NCBI GenBank assembly: GCA_947487055.1
Contig: CANKVN010000012.1
Location: 1-39,592 of the forward strand
From: Flavobacteriales bacterium
GTDB taxonomy: Bacteria; Bacteroidota; Bacteroidia; NS11-12g; UBA955
Direction: 5' to 3'
Length of the DNA: 39,592 nucleotides
The position numbers were made by a program, and so were the translations under genes. Shown one piece after another: positions 16,748-25,282 of the stretch (positions are counted from its first letter, which is position 1; each line of letters starts with the position of its first letter). The notes beneath the pieces are model-generated. The model was not told the DNA's origin, made no database searches, and saw only the letters and a program-made list of their open reading frames with translations.

Positions 16748-18341
16748 CGGCAGATAATTTAATTTCAGCACCCAATTTGATTTTTATTTTTTGACTGGCG
16801 GTAATCTTCACCGGTATGGCGTTTCCACCAAAATTAGACGTGGGTATCCAGGCCTTGATTCTCACTTTTTTGGCATTAAGGATATTTTTAATCCTGGGTT
16901 TTTCCAGCACAAGCTCCCATTGATCTTTCGACGAGGCAATCACATTTCCTCCGGCATCCACATCTGCCTGTTTTAGCGCATACCGAAATGGTTGAATTAA
17001 TGAATCCAGCGTTTGGAAAGAAGCATCCATAAAATACAGCTGAATAGCGGCACCCAAAGGAATTCCGTTCTCTGCTTGCATTTTCAATTTAATCATTTCT
17101 ACATATTCTGCCTCTTTGCCTAACCCCAGGTTCACATCAGTCGTATCTTCCAGAACCAGGTTTTTGGTACTCACAAAAAGCGGCAATTCTACCGATACGG
17201 TTAATCCCAGTGTGCTTTCGTCCCACAAATAAGATTTCCCCAAACCAGCATTGGCAGAAACGGTATATAACAAGCTGTTGGGCTCCTGTTTCATTAAGAT
17301 TGCTACATTGCTGCCCGATGCCTGCGTTATGTAAACAGAATCTTTTGCGGTAGAAACCACCGGGCCAGATACAGCACCCGAAAAGCTTCCTGTTGAAGGA
17401 TACGCTGAAATATTGGCAGGTGCAGCGGCATTATAAGACAGTGCCAACTGGGAAATTGAATATTGATAAGAAAAACCTGCACTGTTTTGGAACAACAATT
17501 TCACCCGGGCATCTTCAAACTGAATATTGCCATTTAGGATATTGTTGGTAAACAGGGATAAATCCAGTGAATCCTTAACCGCCAGCAGATTGAATGAACC
17601 CAGCAAACCATATATTTTTCTGAATTTCAAACCTTGTGTATTGGCATTTAACTGAACCTGATCGCCACCGCTAACAGCACCACTTTTGGTTAATTGTAAG
17701 CTGGCCTTCATCCTCAATTGGTTGAAACCCAAATTCCCCTCGCTGAGCGATAGGTTTTCCAGCGAACCGACCTGATGGTTTAAGTTCCGGGTGATTACAC
17801 CTCCTGTGCTCCAGGTGGTTTCAAGGGTTATGGGAATTCCGTCAACTTTCAAATCAGGGTATTCGATTACCAATTTTCCTTGATGACTGGTATTGATTTC
17901 TGCACTTAACAAAAACCCACCCGCTTTCAGCAGGATTGAATCCAGTGAAACTCCTGTGCCGGGATTAAAATTGAAAACAAAATCCCTAACCGCATTAACA
18001 GTACCCGATGTATTCAGGGTATTTGCTTCCGCAGTGGTTAGCGCAAGAAGGCCATTAAACGATTGATCATTTAAGGCAAACAACTCATCCCCCCTTTTGG
18101 AGAAGTGCCGCGCCTCGTAAACAATTACCGGAGATTGATCCGGCATGTTGCTCAATAAATCTGAACTAACCAAATCAACAGCGTCTTTCAGCGTTAGATC
18201 TGCATTAACCAAGGGAGCTGCATAACTTCCATTCCATTGAGCGCCATGAAGCTTTTTCCATTTGGACAAGGGGTCTTTGTTGCACGACAAGAGTAGCAGC
18301 ACAGATAAGCAGCTGTAGCTTAGTATATTTCGGATATGCAT
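16734..18341 (-). CDS. Large predicted lipoprotein, partner of the outer-membrane protein
   Basis: 535 residues. The N-terminus MHIRNILSYSCLSVLLLLSCNK is a lipoprotein signal with lipobox LLSC, followed by Asn-Lys-Asp, so the mature protein starts at a lipidated Cys and probably goes to the outer membrane. The rest is beta-rich with repeated short strand segments and no enzymatic motif I can name. The frame stays open upstream to 18758, but that extension is antisense to rpsP and has no signal, so the ATG at 18341 is used. It overlaps the downstream barrel gene by 14 bases. The pairing of a lipoprotein with a DUF5723-like barrel suggests a surface complex. This is an inference from gene order only. 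Confidence 0.8.
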   Translation of the reverse strand: MHIRNILSYSCLSVLLLLSCNKDPLSKWKKLHGAQWNGSYAAPLVNADLTLKDAVDLVSSDLLSNMPDQSPVIVYEARHFSKRGDELFALNDQSFNGLLALTTAEANTLNTSGTVNAVRDFVFNFNPGTGVSLDSILLKAGGFLLSAEINTSHQGKLVIEYPDLKVDGIPITLETTWSTGGVITRNLNHQVGSLENLSLSEGNLGFNQLRMKASLQLTKSGAVSGGDQVQLNANTQGLKFRKIYGLLGSFNLLAVKDSLDLSLFTNNILNGNIQFEDARVKLLFQNSAGFSYQYSISQLALSYNAAAPANISAYPSTGSFSGAVSGPVVSTAKDSVYITQASGSNVAILMKQEPNSLLYTVSANAGLGKSYLWDESTLGLTVSVELPLFVSTKNLVLEDTTDVNLGLGKEAEYVEMIKLKMQAENGIPLGAAIQLYFMDASFQTLDSLIQPFRYALKQADVDAGGNVIASSKDQWELVLEKPRIKNILNAKKVRIKAWIPTSNFGGNAIPVKITASQKIKIKLGAEIKLSADATF

Positions 18342-18491
18342 TTTGGCGAAGAGATTTATAGTTGTATTACAATGTAGCAGAACGCAATCAATTTGACTAA
18401 CTTGCGGACCATAGTACAAGATACACCAAATAGTGCAAAGACCACCAAACAATAAGAAAATAATTGCAATTACTTGGTTTTTAGCATAAAA

Positions 18492-18499
18492 TACATTTA
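18492..18499 (+). promoter_or_regulatory. Possible -7 box (TACATTTA) for the rpsP operon
   Basis: Seven of eight positions fit the TAnnTTTG pattern. A TTGG lies 14 bases upstream, shorter than the usual spacing. It would give a leader of roughly 45-50 bases before the rpsP ATG. Confidence 0.35.
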
Positions 18500-18508
18500 T
18501 TTCGCGGC

Positions 18509-18534
18509 CCCGGTTTGTAGGAGACCCGGGTTTT
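18509..18534 (+). promoter_or_regulatory. GC hairpin plus TTTT in the rpsP leader (possible attenuator)
   Basis: CCCGG (18509-18513) pairs perfectly with CCGGG (18526-18530) around a 12-base loop that contains AGGAG, followed by TTTTAAATT. It resembles a weak intrinsic terminator inside the leader of a ribosomal-protein operon. The five-base stem and four T residues make this tentative. Confidence 0.3.
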
Positions 18535-18552
18535 AAATTAAGACAAAGACAA

Positions 18553-19260
18553 ATGGCAACTAAAATCAGATTGCAAAGACATGGCCGGAAGAAACGTGCT
18601 TTCTTCCACATTGTGGTGGCGGATTCGCGTGCTCCTAGGGATGGCCGTTTTATCGATAAAATCGGTACATACAACCCTATCACCAATCCTGCAACGATCG
18701 ACATTAACCTGGACAAAGCCGTACAATGGATGGCTAACGGTGCCCAGCCTTCAGACACAGCGCGCGCTATTTTGAGCTACAAAGGCGTTCTTTACAAGCA
18801 TCACCTTCAGGTTGGTGTTAGAAAAGGATCCATAACCCAAGAGCAGGCGGACGCTAAATTTGCAGAGTGGGTTGTAACCAAAGGCGAGAAAATTGCTGAA
18901 AAACGCAGCAACCTTGAAAAAGCAAGCAGCAGCAAAAAAGATGAAGCCCGCAAAGCTGAAGAGAAAAAGCGTGAAAGCATTGCTGCCCGCGTTTTATCAA
19001 AGCAAAATAGCGAACTGGCTGCTGAGGTAGAAAACACCGAAGTAGCTGCAGAGGAAACTGTTGCTGTTGAGGAAACTCCTGCTGTTGAGGAAACTCCTGC
19101 CGCTGAAGAAACTCCTGCTGCTGAGGAAACCCCTGCCGCTGAGGAAACCCCTGCCGCTGAAGAAACTCCTGCTGCTGAGGAAACCCCTGCCTCTGAGGAA
19201 ACTCCTGCTGCTGAAGAGCCCGCTGCCGACGCTCCGGCCGATGGCGAAACTGCCGAATAA
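18553..19260 (+). CDS. rpsP: 30S ribosomal protein S16 with long acidic repeat tail
   Basis: 235 residues. The first 80 or so are canonical S16 ([21 protein letters not shown], then [21 protein letters not shown]), needed for 30S assembly. Normal S16 is 80-90 residues. Bacteroidota versions are often longer, but here about 150 extra residues follow: a Lys/Glu/Ala helix-like part (about 85-160), then nine tandem copies of EETPAA or close variants (residues 167-220), ending in an Asp/Glu-rich tip. The tail is strongly acidic and proline-rich, so it is probably extended and solvent-exposed. This is the first gene of the rpsP-rimM-trmD operon. The same repeat keeps other frames open and could mislead annotation of rimM. 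Confidence 0.95.
   Translation: MATKIRLQRHGRKKRAFFHIVVADSRAPRDGRFIDKIGTYNPITNPATIDINLDKAVQWMANGAQPSDTARAILSYKGVLYKHHLQVGVRKGSITQEQADAKFAEWVVTKGEKIAEKRSNLEKASSSKKDEARKAEEKKRESIAARVLSKQNSELAAEVENTEVAAEETVAVEETPAVEETPAAEETPAAEETPAAEETPAAEETPAAEETPASEETPAAEEPAADAPADGETAE
19051..19212 (+). repeat. Nine tandem 18-bp repeats inside rpsP
   Basis: Nine in-register copies of an 18-base unit (type GAGGAAACTCCTGCTGCT), each encoding Glu-Glu-Thr-Pro-Ala-Ala or a close variant. Units 4-6 and 7-9 resemble each other as 54-bp blocks (unit 4 equals unit 7; unit 5 differs from unit 8 by one base), which points to a recent duplication of three units. Copy-number change would lengthen or shorten the S16 tail by six residues without shifting the frame. 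Confidence 0.9.
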
Positions 19261-19267
19261 TATTGCC

Positions 19268-19771
19268 ATGATTCCGCCACTGACCCCCATTGGTCGGATT
19301 GCCGGAAAACATGGTTTTCGGGGTGAACTGAACATCATTCTCGAGAGAGATGATGCCCAAACCCGGATAAAAAAAGGGAACTACCTATTCATCGAACTGG
19401 ATGGAAAAGGGGTTCCCTTTCTTATTGAACAAGTTTCTCAAGGCGGCCAAATAATAAAGCTGGCCGATATTGATTCTGAAACAGCAGCAACAGCCTATTT
19501 GGGCCTTCCCGTTTCAATCCCTGCAGGTTCCATAAAAAAGGCTAAACCAGGCCCTTTTCAGGGAATTATTGGATTTATGCTTCATGACAGCACTTCCCAT
19601 TACCGCGGAATAATAAAAGAAGTTCAGGAATTCCCCCAGGGAATGATGATGATTACCGAACAAGAGGGTAAAACATTGTTGATACCAGCCGTAGAAGATT
19701 GGATTAAAGGTATTGATGAACAAAAAAAGACCATCATGGTGCAACTTCCCGAAGGACTAACCGAAATTTAA
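19268..19771 (+). CDS. rimM: Ribosome maturation factor RimM
   Basis: 167 residues. RimM binds S19 and assists maturation of the 30S head. It starts with the conserved block [18 protein letters not shown], has the PRC-barrel half after about residue 95 ([10 protein letters not shown]), and ends with the typical [28 protein letters not shown]. The ATG at 19268 lies 7 bases after the rpsP stop. An ATG at 19241 inside rpsP is a possible alternative and would add nine residues. The frame is open much further upstream only because of the rpsP repeats, and that part is not coding. It sits in the conserved order rpsP-rimM-trmD. Confidence 0.93.
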   Translation: MIPPLTPIGRIAGKHGFRGELNIILERDDAQTRIKKGNYLFIELDGKGVPFLIEQVSQGGQIIKLADIDSETAATAYLGLPVSIPAGSIKKAKPGPFQGIIGFMLHDSTSHYRGIIKEVQEFPQGMMMITEQEGKTLLIPAVEDWIKGIDEQKKTIMVQLPEGLTEI

Positions 19772-19779
19772 CATTTAGA

Positions 19780-20481
19780 ATGCTGCGCATTGATATTATA
19801 TCTGCTGTACCCGCACTGCTGGAAAGTCCATTGAGCAACAGCATACCCAAGCGGGCGATGGACAAAAAGCTGGCAGAAATCCACATTCACAACCTGCATG
19901 ACTTTGGCATAGGCAAATACCGTCAGATTGATGATTATCCATTTGGAGGTGGTGCCGGTATGGTGTTGATGGCTGAACCGCTTTCCACCATTATCGAAAA
20001 CCTGTTGTCCGAAAGATCCTACGACGAGATTATTTACACCAGTCCGGATGGAGAACACCTCAACCAAGGCATGGCCAACCAACTTTCCCTGACAAACAAC
20101 CTGATAATTATTTGCGGCCACTACAAAGGCATTGATCAACGAATCAGGGATAAGTACGTCACCAAAGAAATTTCACTGGGGGATTTCGTATTAAGCGGAG
20201 GCGAAATCGCTGCCATTGCCATTGCAGATGCATTAATCCGTCTGCTTCCCGGCGTACTTGGCAATGAGGAAAGCGCGCTTACCGACAGCTTTCAGGATGA
20301 CTTGCTCGCCCCACCACTTTATACACGTCCGGAAACTTTCAATGGCATGCATGTTCCTGATGTTTTACTGAGTGGTGATCATCAAAAAATTGCATCCTGG
20401 AGATTGGAACAATCCCTGGAAAGAACAAAAAAACTTAGACCAGACCTATACCATAACATTGATCCTGAAGAAAATCCCTGA
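19780..20481 (+). CDS. trmD: tRNA (guanine-37-N1)-methyltransferase TrmD
   Basis: 233 residues. TrmD uses S-adenosylmethionine to methylate G37 of tRNAs, which prevents +1 frameshifting. The SPOUT knot regions are clear: [19 protein letters not shown] (around residue 50), [35 protein letters not shown], and the C-terminal domain with [15 protein letters not shown] and [14 protein letters not shown]. It starts 8 bases after rimM. The usual fourth gene of this operon, rplS, is absent; an exonuclease gene follows after 2 bases. Confidence 0.96.
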   Translation: MLRIDIISAVPALLESPLSNSIPKRAMDKKLAEIHIHNLHDFGIGKYRQIDDYPFGGGAGMVLMAEPLSTIIENLLSERSYDEIIYTSPDGEHLNQGMANQLSLTNNLIIICGHYKGIDQRIRDKYVTKEISLGDFVLSGGEIAAIAIADALIRLLPGVLGNEESALTDSFQDDLLAPPLYTRPETFNGMHVPDVLLSGDHQKIASWRLEQSLERTKKLRPDLYHNIDPEENP

Positions 20482-20483
20482 TA

Positions 20484-21251
20484 ATGAAACTTATCTTAAA
20501 ACGTCCACTGGTAATTTTTGACTTAGAAACGACCGGAATTAATACAGCGGCAGACCGCATTGTAGAAATATGCATGATTAAAGTATTTCCGGAAGGACAA
20601 GAAGAAATGCGCACCTACCGAATCAACCCGGAAATGCCCATCCCCCCGCAAGCTACTGCTGTTCATGGCATATCGGATGAAGATGTGGCAGACAAACCCA
20701 CCTTTAAATCCTTGGCAAATGAGTTAAACAACTTCCTAAAGGAATGCGATTTTGGCGGTTTTAACAGCAATAAATTTGATTTTCCGATGCTGGTTGAAGA
20801 ATTTTACCGCACAGGAATTGAGTTTGAAGTAGAAAAGCGCCGGTTTATTGATGCGCAGCGTATTTTCCATTTTAAAGAGCCAAGAAACCTAAAAGCCGCC
20901 TACAAATTTTATTGCGACATGGATTTGGAGAATGCACACAGTGCAGAGGCCGACACCATGGCCACCTGGGCGGTTTTGAAAGCCCAGATTGAGCGCTACG
21001 AGGATTTACCCAATGAGATAGACGGACTGCACCGCATGAGCGGCCAGAATAACTTGGCTGACCTTGCTGGCAGGTTCATTAAAAACGAACAAGAAGAAAT
21101 CTTGTTTAATTTTGGAAAACACAAAGGTAAAACCGTAAAACAAGTGCTTAAAGATGAACCCGGTTATTACAAATGGATGATGGATGGAGACTTCGCACAA
21201 CAAACTAAAAATGTACTCACCCGCATTCGGTTGAGCATGCGCAACGAATGA
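20484..21251 (+). CDS. DnaQ-like 3'-5' exonuclease (DEDDh) with ExoX-type C-terminal motif
   Basis: 255 residues. The exonuclease fold has Asp13 and Glu15 in IFDLETTG (Exo I), Asp99 in FNSNKFDFPML (Exo II), and His152/Asp157 in HSAEADTM (Exo III), so it is DEDDh. After a linker, residues about 205-250 carry FNFGKHKGKTVKQVLKDEP and YYKWMMDGDF, the small C-terminal module also found in exodeoxyribonuclease X and DnaQ-like proteins. It probably trims single-stranded 3' ends in repair or acts as stand-alone proofreading; an RNase T-like RNA role is possible given the trmD neighbour. The stop overlaps the next start by 4 bases (ATGA). Confidence 0.88.
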   Translation: MKLILKRPLVIFDLETTGINTAADRIVEICMIKVFPEGQEEMRTYRINPEMPIPPQATAVHGISDEDVADKPTFKSLANELNNFLKECDFGGFNSNKFDFPMLVEEFYRTGIEFEVEKRRFIDAQRIFHFKEPRNLKAAYKFYCDMDLENAHSAEADTMATWAVLKAQIERYEDLPNEIDGLHRMSGQNNLADLAGRFIKNEQEEILFNFGKHKGKTVKQVLKDEPGYYKWMMDGDFAQQTKNVLTRIRLSMRNE

Positions 21252-21973
21252 AATCCAACGCGGCCACATTTAAATCCTGGATCCTTTACCAAGACGACAA
21301 TTACCTTGTCGTTAATAAGCCGCCGTATGTTCCATCGCTGCACGAACGTGGCAAGTTCACCAGTGTTCCGCTGATTGAACTGGCCAGGGAATTCAACCCT
21401 GATGCCACACTTTGCCACAGGCTGGATAGGGAAACCAGTGGTGCAGTAATCATTGCGCTCAACGCAGAAGCCTACCGCCACATGAGCATTCAATTTGAAG
21501 ACCGGCAGGTAGAAAAAATCTACCATGCTGTAGTTGAAGGGCAGGTTCGTTTTGAAGATCATTTGGTGGATTTGCCTATCAATTCCGACCATCCCGGCAG
21601 GGTAAGAATAGACAAAAAGGCAGGGAAACCATCGGCCACTTTTTTCAAAACCATAGCGTTGTTCAGGCATTTCTCTTTGCTTGAATGTCAGCCGGTTACA
21701 GGCCGGCTGCACCAAATAAGGGTTCACCTGGAATCCCAGAACACCCACATCATTTCCGACGAACTTTATGGAGGCAAAATACACCTGTTGTCTGAAATCA
21801 AAAGAAAACACAAAGGCGAAGACAGCCCGGTAATGAAACGGTTTGCCTTGCATGCCGCATTTATTGCTTTCCGAAAACCCGATGGTGAAGTGGTTGGAAT
21901 TGAAGCCCCCTACCCCAAAGACTTTGAAGTATTGTTAAAAATACTGAACAAATATGACCGCTTCGAGGGTTAG
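21248..21973 (+). CDS. RluA-family pseudouridine synthase
   Basis: 241 residues. It isomerises uridine to pseudouridine in rRNA or tRNA. It has ILYQDDNYLVVNKPP at the start of the catalytic fold, the catalytic motif CHRLDRETSG with Asp60, a KIYHAVVEG strand and the LLECQPVTGRLHQIRVHL element typical of RluA/RluC/RluD. There is no N-terminal S4 domain, so it is the short form like RluA or TruC. The target cannot be told. The ATG overlaps the exonuclease stop by 4 bases. Its last 20 bases overlap the cytochrome c peroxidase start. Confidence 0.9.
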   Translation: MKSNAATFKSWILYQDDNYLVVNKPPYVPSLHERGKFTSVPLIELAREFNPDATLCHRLDRETSGAVIIALNAEAYRHMSIQFEDRQVEKIYHAVVEGQVRFEDHLVDLPINSDHPGRVRIDKKAGKPSATFFKTIALFRHFSLLECQPVTGRLHQIRVHLESQNTHIISDELYGGKIHLLSEIKRKHKGEDSPVMKRFALHAAFIAFRKPDGEVVGIEAPYPKDFEVLLKILNKYDRFEG

Positions 21974-22913
21974 TAGAAGTAAATACCTTTTGGTAACCGC
22001 CATTGTCTTGCTGGTTACCATGTTGTCTGCAACAGATCCAACTGAAGATTTATCAGAGGCGGAAATGGGCCGAATCCTGTTTTTCGACAAGCGTTTTTCC
22101 TTGAACAACAGCATCAGCTGTGCGGATTGCCATATTCCCCAATTTGCTTTTTCTGACACAACAGCCCTTTCTAAAGGATTTGCAGGAAAATCAACCACAC
22201 GCAACGCTCCTCCCCTCACCAATCTTGGAGGAAGGCCTTATTTTTTCTGGGATGGCAGGGCAGCTACATTAGAAGAACAGGCATTGCAACCCATACAACA
22301 TCCTGCAGAAATGGGGATGAACATCGAGGAGCTCAACAAACGGCTGCAGGCCAATCCGCAATACGTAAATTGGTTTAAAAAACAATACCAACAGTTACCC
22401 AATGCCCAGCTTGCAGCCAAAGCGATTGCTGCCTTTGAAAGAACCCTGGAAACCGGGAATGCTCCGTTTGATTTGTTTATGGATGGAGATTCCGGAGCCA
22501 TTAGCATTTCGGCAATGCGGGGCCGGGATATTTTCATGGAAAAAGGAAAATGTTTTGATTGTCATTTCTCCCCGGATTTCACTGCCGACGAGTTTAAAAA
22601 CATCGGATTATTTAATGGGAAAAACCTAAACGACAGCGGCAGGTATAGCGTAACCGGAAATCCAACAGATATTGGCAAATTCAGGGTACCTGGCCTGCGC
22701 AACGTAGCGATTACAGCGCCATACATGCACAATGGAATGTTCAAGTCGCTGGAAGCTGTAATTGAGTTTTATAACAATCCCTCTCAAAAATTCCCCGATG
22801 CCATCAACAGGGATTCCACCCTGAATAAACCCTTGAATCTGTCAACCCGGGAAAAATCAGATCTACTGGCATTTTTGCAAACGCTAACATCTACCTCAGC
22901 CAAGACCAAATGA
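21954..22913 (+). CDS. Di-heme cytochrome c peroxidase (MauG/CcpA family)
   Basis: 319 residues. A hydrophobic signal or anchor spans residues 11-26. Two c-type heme sites follow: CADCH at 56-60 and CFDCH at 200-204. Between them lie the conserved NAPPLTNLGGRPYFFWDGR segment and the HPAEMGM motif, and after them FRVPGLRNVAITAPYMHNG, which carries the Met/His ligand region. The layout is that of bacterial cytochrome c peroxidase, which reduces hydrogen peroxide in the periplasm. The start overlaps the pseudouridine synthase gene by 20 bases, so it is locked into the translation operon, an unusual place for a heme peroxidase. The 3' end overlaps the next gene by 4 bases. Confidence 0.92.
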   Translation: MTASRVSRSKYLLVTAIVLLVTMLSATDPTEDLSEAEMGRILFFDKRFSLNNSISCADCHIPQFAFSDTTALSKGFAGKSTTRNAPPLTNLGGRPYFFWDGRAATLEEQALQPIQHPAEMGMNIEELNKRLQANPQYVNWFKKQYQQLPNAQLAAKAIAAFERTLETGNAPFDLFMDGDSGAISISAMRGRDIFMEKGKCFDCHFSPDFTADEFKNIGLFNGKNLNDSGRYSVTGNPTDIGKFRVPGLRNVAITAPYMHNGMFKSLEAVIEFYNNPSQKFPDAINRDSTLNKPLNLSTREKSDLLAFLQTLTSTSAKTK

Positions 22914-23404
22914 ACCCGCAAGAAATCCCGACGAACAACATAGATGCCATTAAGCCAAAGGATGTTGCGCTGCTGGTGCAAAAGCTAAGATATTTAAAAA
23001 AACGGTCTCCGAAAAATCTCGATACACAGTTTGAGGAAGCCCATGAAGCAGTATTTAACGAAACGGATTGCTTGACCTGCGCCAATTGCTGCAAAACCAC
23101 CTCTCCCATGTTGTTTGAAAAAGACATTGAGCGGCTGGCAAAACACCTTCACCTAAAGCCCGGGAACTTTATCGCGCAATATGCATATTTGGATACTGAC
23201 GGAATTTATGCATTGAAGCAAACCCCTTGTCCATTTTTGGGAGCAGACAATTATTGCCAGGTATATGATCATAGGCCAAAGGCATGCAGGGAATACCCGC
23301 ACACCAATATGCGGAAGATGCACACCTTGCTAAGCCTCGCAGAAAAAAACCTATTGATTTGCCCGGCAGTTTCGGCCATCGTAAACAAGATTGAAAATCC
23401 TTAA
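22910..23404 (+). CDS. YkgJ-family cysteine-cluster protein
   Basis: 164 residues. It has the YkgJ (CxxCxxCC-type) signature CLTCANCCKTTSP near residue 55. A further cluster follows as TPCPFLGADNYCQVYDHRPKACREYPH near 100-125. Together these make about eight cysteines that probably bind zinc or an iron-sulfur cluster. Family members are cytoplasmic and poorly characterised; some flank flagellin or lysine N-methylases. It overlaps the peroxidase stop by ATGA and ends the seven-gene operon. The N-terminal 45 residues are a Lys-rich helix. A link to redox maturation of the adjacent peroxidase is only an inference from coupling. Confidence 0.85.
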   Translation: MNPQEIPTNNIDAIKPKDVALLVQKLRYLKKRSPKNLDTQFEEAHEAVFNETDCLTCANCCKTTSPMLFEKDIERLAKHLHLKPGNFIAQYAYLDTDGIYALKQTPCPFLGADNYCQVYDHRPKACREYPHTNMRKMHTLLSLAEKNLLICPAVSAIVNKIENP

Positions 23405-23444
23405 AACTGGGGATATTCCATTCACCAAAGCCTAATCCCTGTCG

Positions 23445-23452
23445 TATATTTG
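23445..23452 (+). promoter_or_regulatory. -7 box (TATATTTG) for lepA
   Basis: An exact TAnnTTTG match ending 10 bases before the lepA ATG, in a 58-base gap after the ykgJ-like gene. The -33 region reads TTCA at the right spacing. The leader would be only a few bases long. Confidence 0.65.
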
Positions 23453-23462
23453 CAATTCGATT

Positions 23463-25253
23463 ATGAAAAACATCCGCAACTTCTGCATTATAGCGCATAT
23501 TGACCATGGGAAAAGCACCCTGGCAGACCGGTTGCTGGAGTATACCGGCACCGTAGACAAACGCCATTTGCAGGCCCAGACCCTAGACGATATGGATTTG
23601 GAAAGGGAACGCGGAATTACCATTAAAAGCCACGCCATTCAGATGAATTACAAACTGGATGGGGAGGATTATATTTTAAACTTAATTGACACCCCCGGAC
23701 ACGTAGATTTCAGCTATGAAGTAAGCCGCAGTATCGCTGCCTGCGAAGGCGCATTGCTGATTGTGGATGCCAGTCAGGGTATTGAAGCCCAAACCATAAG
23801 CAACTTGTTTATGGCACTTGAACATGGATTGGAGATTATCCCGGTTCTGAATAAAATAGACCTTCCGGGTGCCATGCCTGAAGAGGTGAAAGATGAGATT
23901 GTGGATTTGCTCGGCTGCAAGCGGGAAGAGATTATTCCTGCCAGCGGAAAAACTGGACATGGTGTTTACGACATTCTCAAGGCTATTATTGACCGCGTCC
24001 CATCACCAAAAGGCAATCCGGAAGCTCCATTGAAGGCACTGATCTTCGATTCGGTATTCAATTCATTTCGCGGTATCATTGCCTACTATCGTGTTATCGA
24101 TGGCAGCATCAAAACTGGCCAGCACGTGAAATTCATGAATACCGGCCACGATTATCATGCTGATGAAATTGGTGTACTGAAACTGGATTTGCTGCCAAAA
24201 AAAGAAATTAAAGCAGGCGATGTGGGCTACATCATTTCGGGCATAAAAGATGCCAAGGAAGTAAAAGTCGGTGATACCATTTCTGATTTTGAAAATCCCA
24301 CCACCGAAACCATTAACGGGTTTGAAGATGTGAAACCCATGGTATTTGCGGGCATTTACCCTGTAGATACCGAAGATTACGAAGAACTGCGCGAAAGCAT
24401 GCACAAACTGCAATTGAACGATGCCAGCATTGTTTTTGAGCCGGAAAGCTCCGCTGCACTGGGTTTTGGCTTCCGATGCGGATTCCTGGGAATGCTTCAC
24501 CTGGAAATTATACAGGAACGCTTGGAACGTGAGTTTGGGATGACCGTAATTACGACAGTACCAAACGTTAGCTATATTGCTTACGACAACAAGGGTGAAA
24601 AAATCCTGGTTAACAACCCCAGCGATTTGCCCCCACCTGAAAAAATAGACTACGTAGAAGAACCGTATATCACCGCTTCTGTCATCACAAAATCGGAATA
24701 TGTTGGATCGGTAATGGGCTTGTGTCTTGATAAACGGGGTATTTTGAAAAATCAGGTTTACATAACTTCCGACCGGGTAGAAATGGTTTTCGAAATGCCG
24801 CTGGCAGAAATTGTATTTGATTTTTATGACCGCCTAAAAACCATCAGCCGCGGCTACGCCAGCTTTGATTACCACCCTTTGGGGTACCAGGAAAGCAAAC
24901 TGGTAAAAATGGACATCATGCTCAACGGCAAACAGGTTGATGCTTTGAGTGCTGTTATCCACCGAGACAACGCCTACGATCTTGGTAAAAAAATCTGTAA
25001 AAAACTGAAAGAACTTATCCCAAAACAACAGTTTGAAATAGCGATTCAGGCTGCAGTAGGTGCCAAGATTATTTCCAGGGAAAACATATCAGCGATGCGC
25101 AAAGACGTTACTGCAAAATGTTATGGTGGTGATATCAGCCGTAAACGCAAACTGCTCGAAAAACAAAAAGCAGGTAAAAAGCGCATGCGTCAGGTGGGTA
25201 ATGTGGAAATACCACAAAGCGCCTTTATGGCCGTATTGAAACTGAACGATTAA
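23463..25253 (+). CDS. lepA: Elongation factor 4 (LepA)
   Basis: 596-residue ribosome-associated GTPase that helps initiation/back-translocation and 30S biogenesis. The G domain has [10 protein letters not shown] (residues 10-19), DTPGHVD and NKIDLP. Domains II and III follow, and then the LepA-specific C-terminal domain, ending in the conserved [20 protein letters not shown] and [19 protein letters not shown]. The length is normal. It has its own near-leaderless promoter and is followed 29 bases later by a small lipoprotein gene with its own promoter. Confidence 0.98.
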   Translation: MKNIRNFCIIAHIDHGKSTLADRLLEYTGTVDKRHLQAQTLDDMDLERERGITIKSHAIQMNYKLDGEDYILNLIDTPGHVDFSYEVSRSIAACEGALLIVDASQGIEAQTISNLFMALEHGLEIIPVLNKIDLPGAMPEEVKDEIVDLLGCKREEIIPASGKTGHGVYDILKAIIDRVPSPKGNPEAPLKALIFDSVFNSFRGIIAYYRVIDGSIKTGQHVKFMNTGHDYHADEIGVLKLDLLPKKEIKAGDVGYIISGIKDAKEVKVGDTISDFENPTTETINGFEDVKPMVFAGIYPVDTEDYEELRESMHKLQLNDASIVFEPESSAALGFGFRCGFLGMLHLEIIQERLEREFGMTVITTVPNVSYIAYDNKGEKILVNNPSDLPPPEKIDYVEEPYITASVITKSEYVGSVMGLCLDKRGILKNQVYITSDRVEMVFEMPLAEIVFDFYDRLKTISRGYASFDYHPLGYQESKLVKMDIMLNGKQVDALSAVIHRDNAYDLGKKICKKLKELIPKQQFEIAIQAAVGAKIISRENISAMRKDVTAKCYGGDISRKRKLLEKQKAGKKRMRQVGNVEIPQSAFMAVLKLND

Positions 25254-25270
25254 CAGAAACCCTTTCCGGT

Positions 25271-25278
25271 TATCTTTG
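25271..25278 (+). promoter_or_regulatory. -7 box (TATCTTTG) abutting the small lipoprotein start
   Basis: An exact TAnnTTTG match, followed by only 4 bases before the ATG at 25283. The predicted transcript would begin at or beside the start codon. Confidence 0.6.
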
Positions 25279-25282
25279 ACAC

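Noticed and set aside
18342-18758. N-terminal extension of the lipoprotein gene into the rpsP coding region
   Set aside because: It is antisense to the conserved S16 domain. A correct lipoprotein signal with its own ATG starts at 18341.
19061-19267. Upstream extension of the rimM frame, Leu/Lys/Pro-rich, about 69 codons
   Set aside because: It is a shifted reading of the 18-bp repeats in rpsP, which keep several frames open. It has no RimM similarity and would overlap S16 almost completely.
18807-19360. Three open antisense frames (Ser/Ala- or Gln/Phe-rich) over the rpsP repeats
   Set aside because: They are artefacts of the same repeat, whose unit lacks stop codons in all frames. Composition follows from the repeat alone.
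21167-21853. 228-codon open frame antisense to the pseudouridine synthase
   Set aside because: A shadow of a well-supported gene on the other strand, with no recognisable motif.
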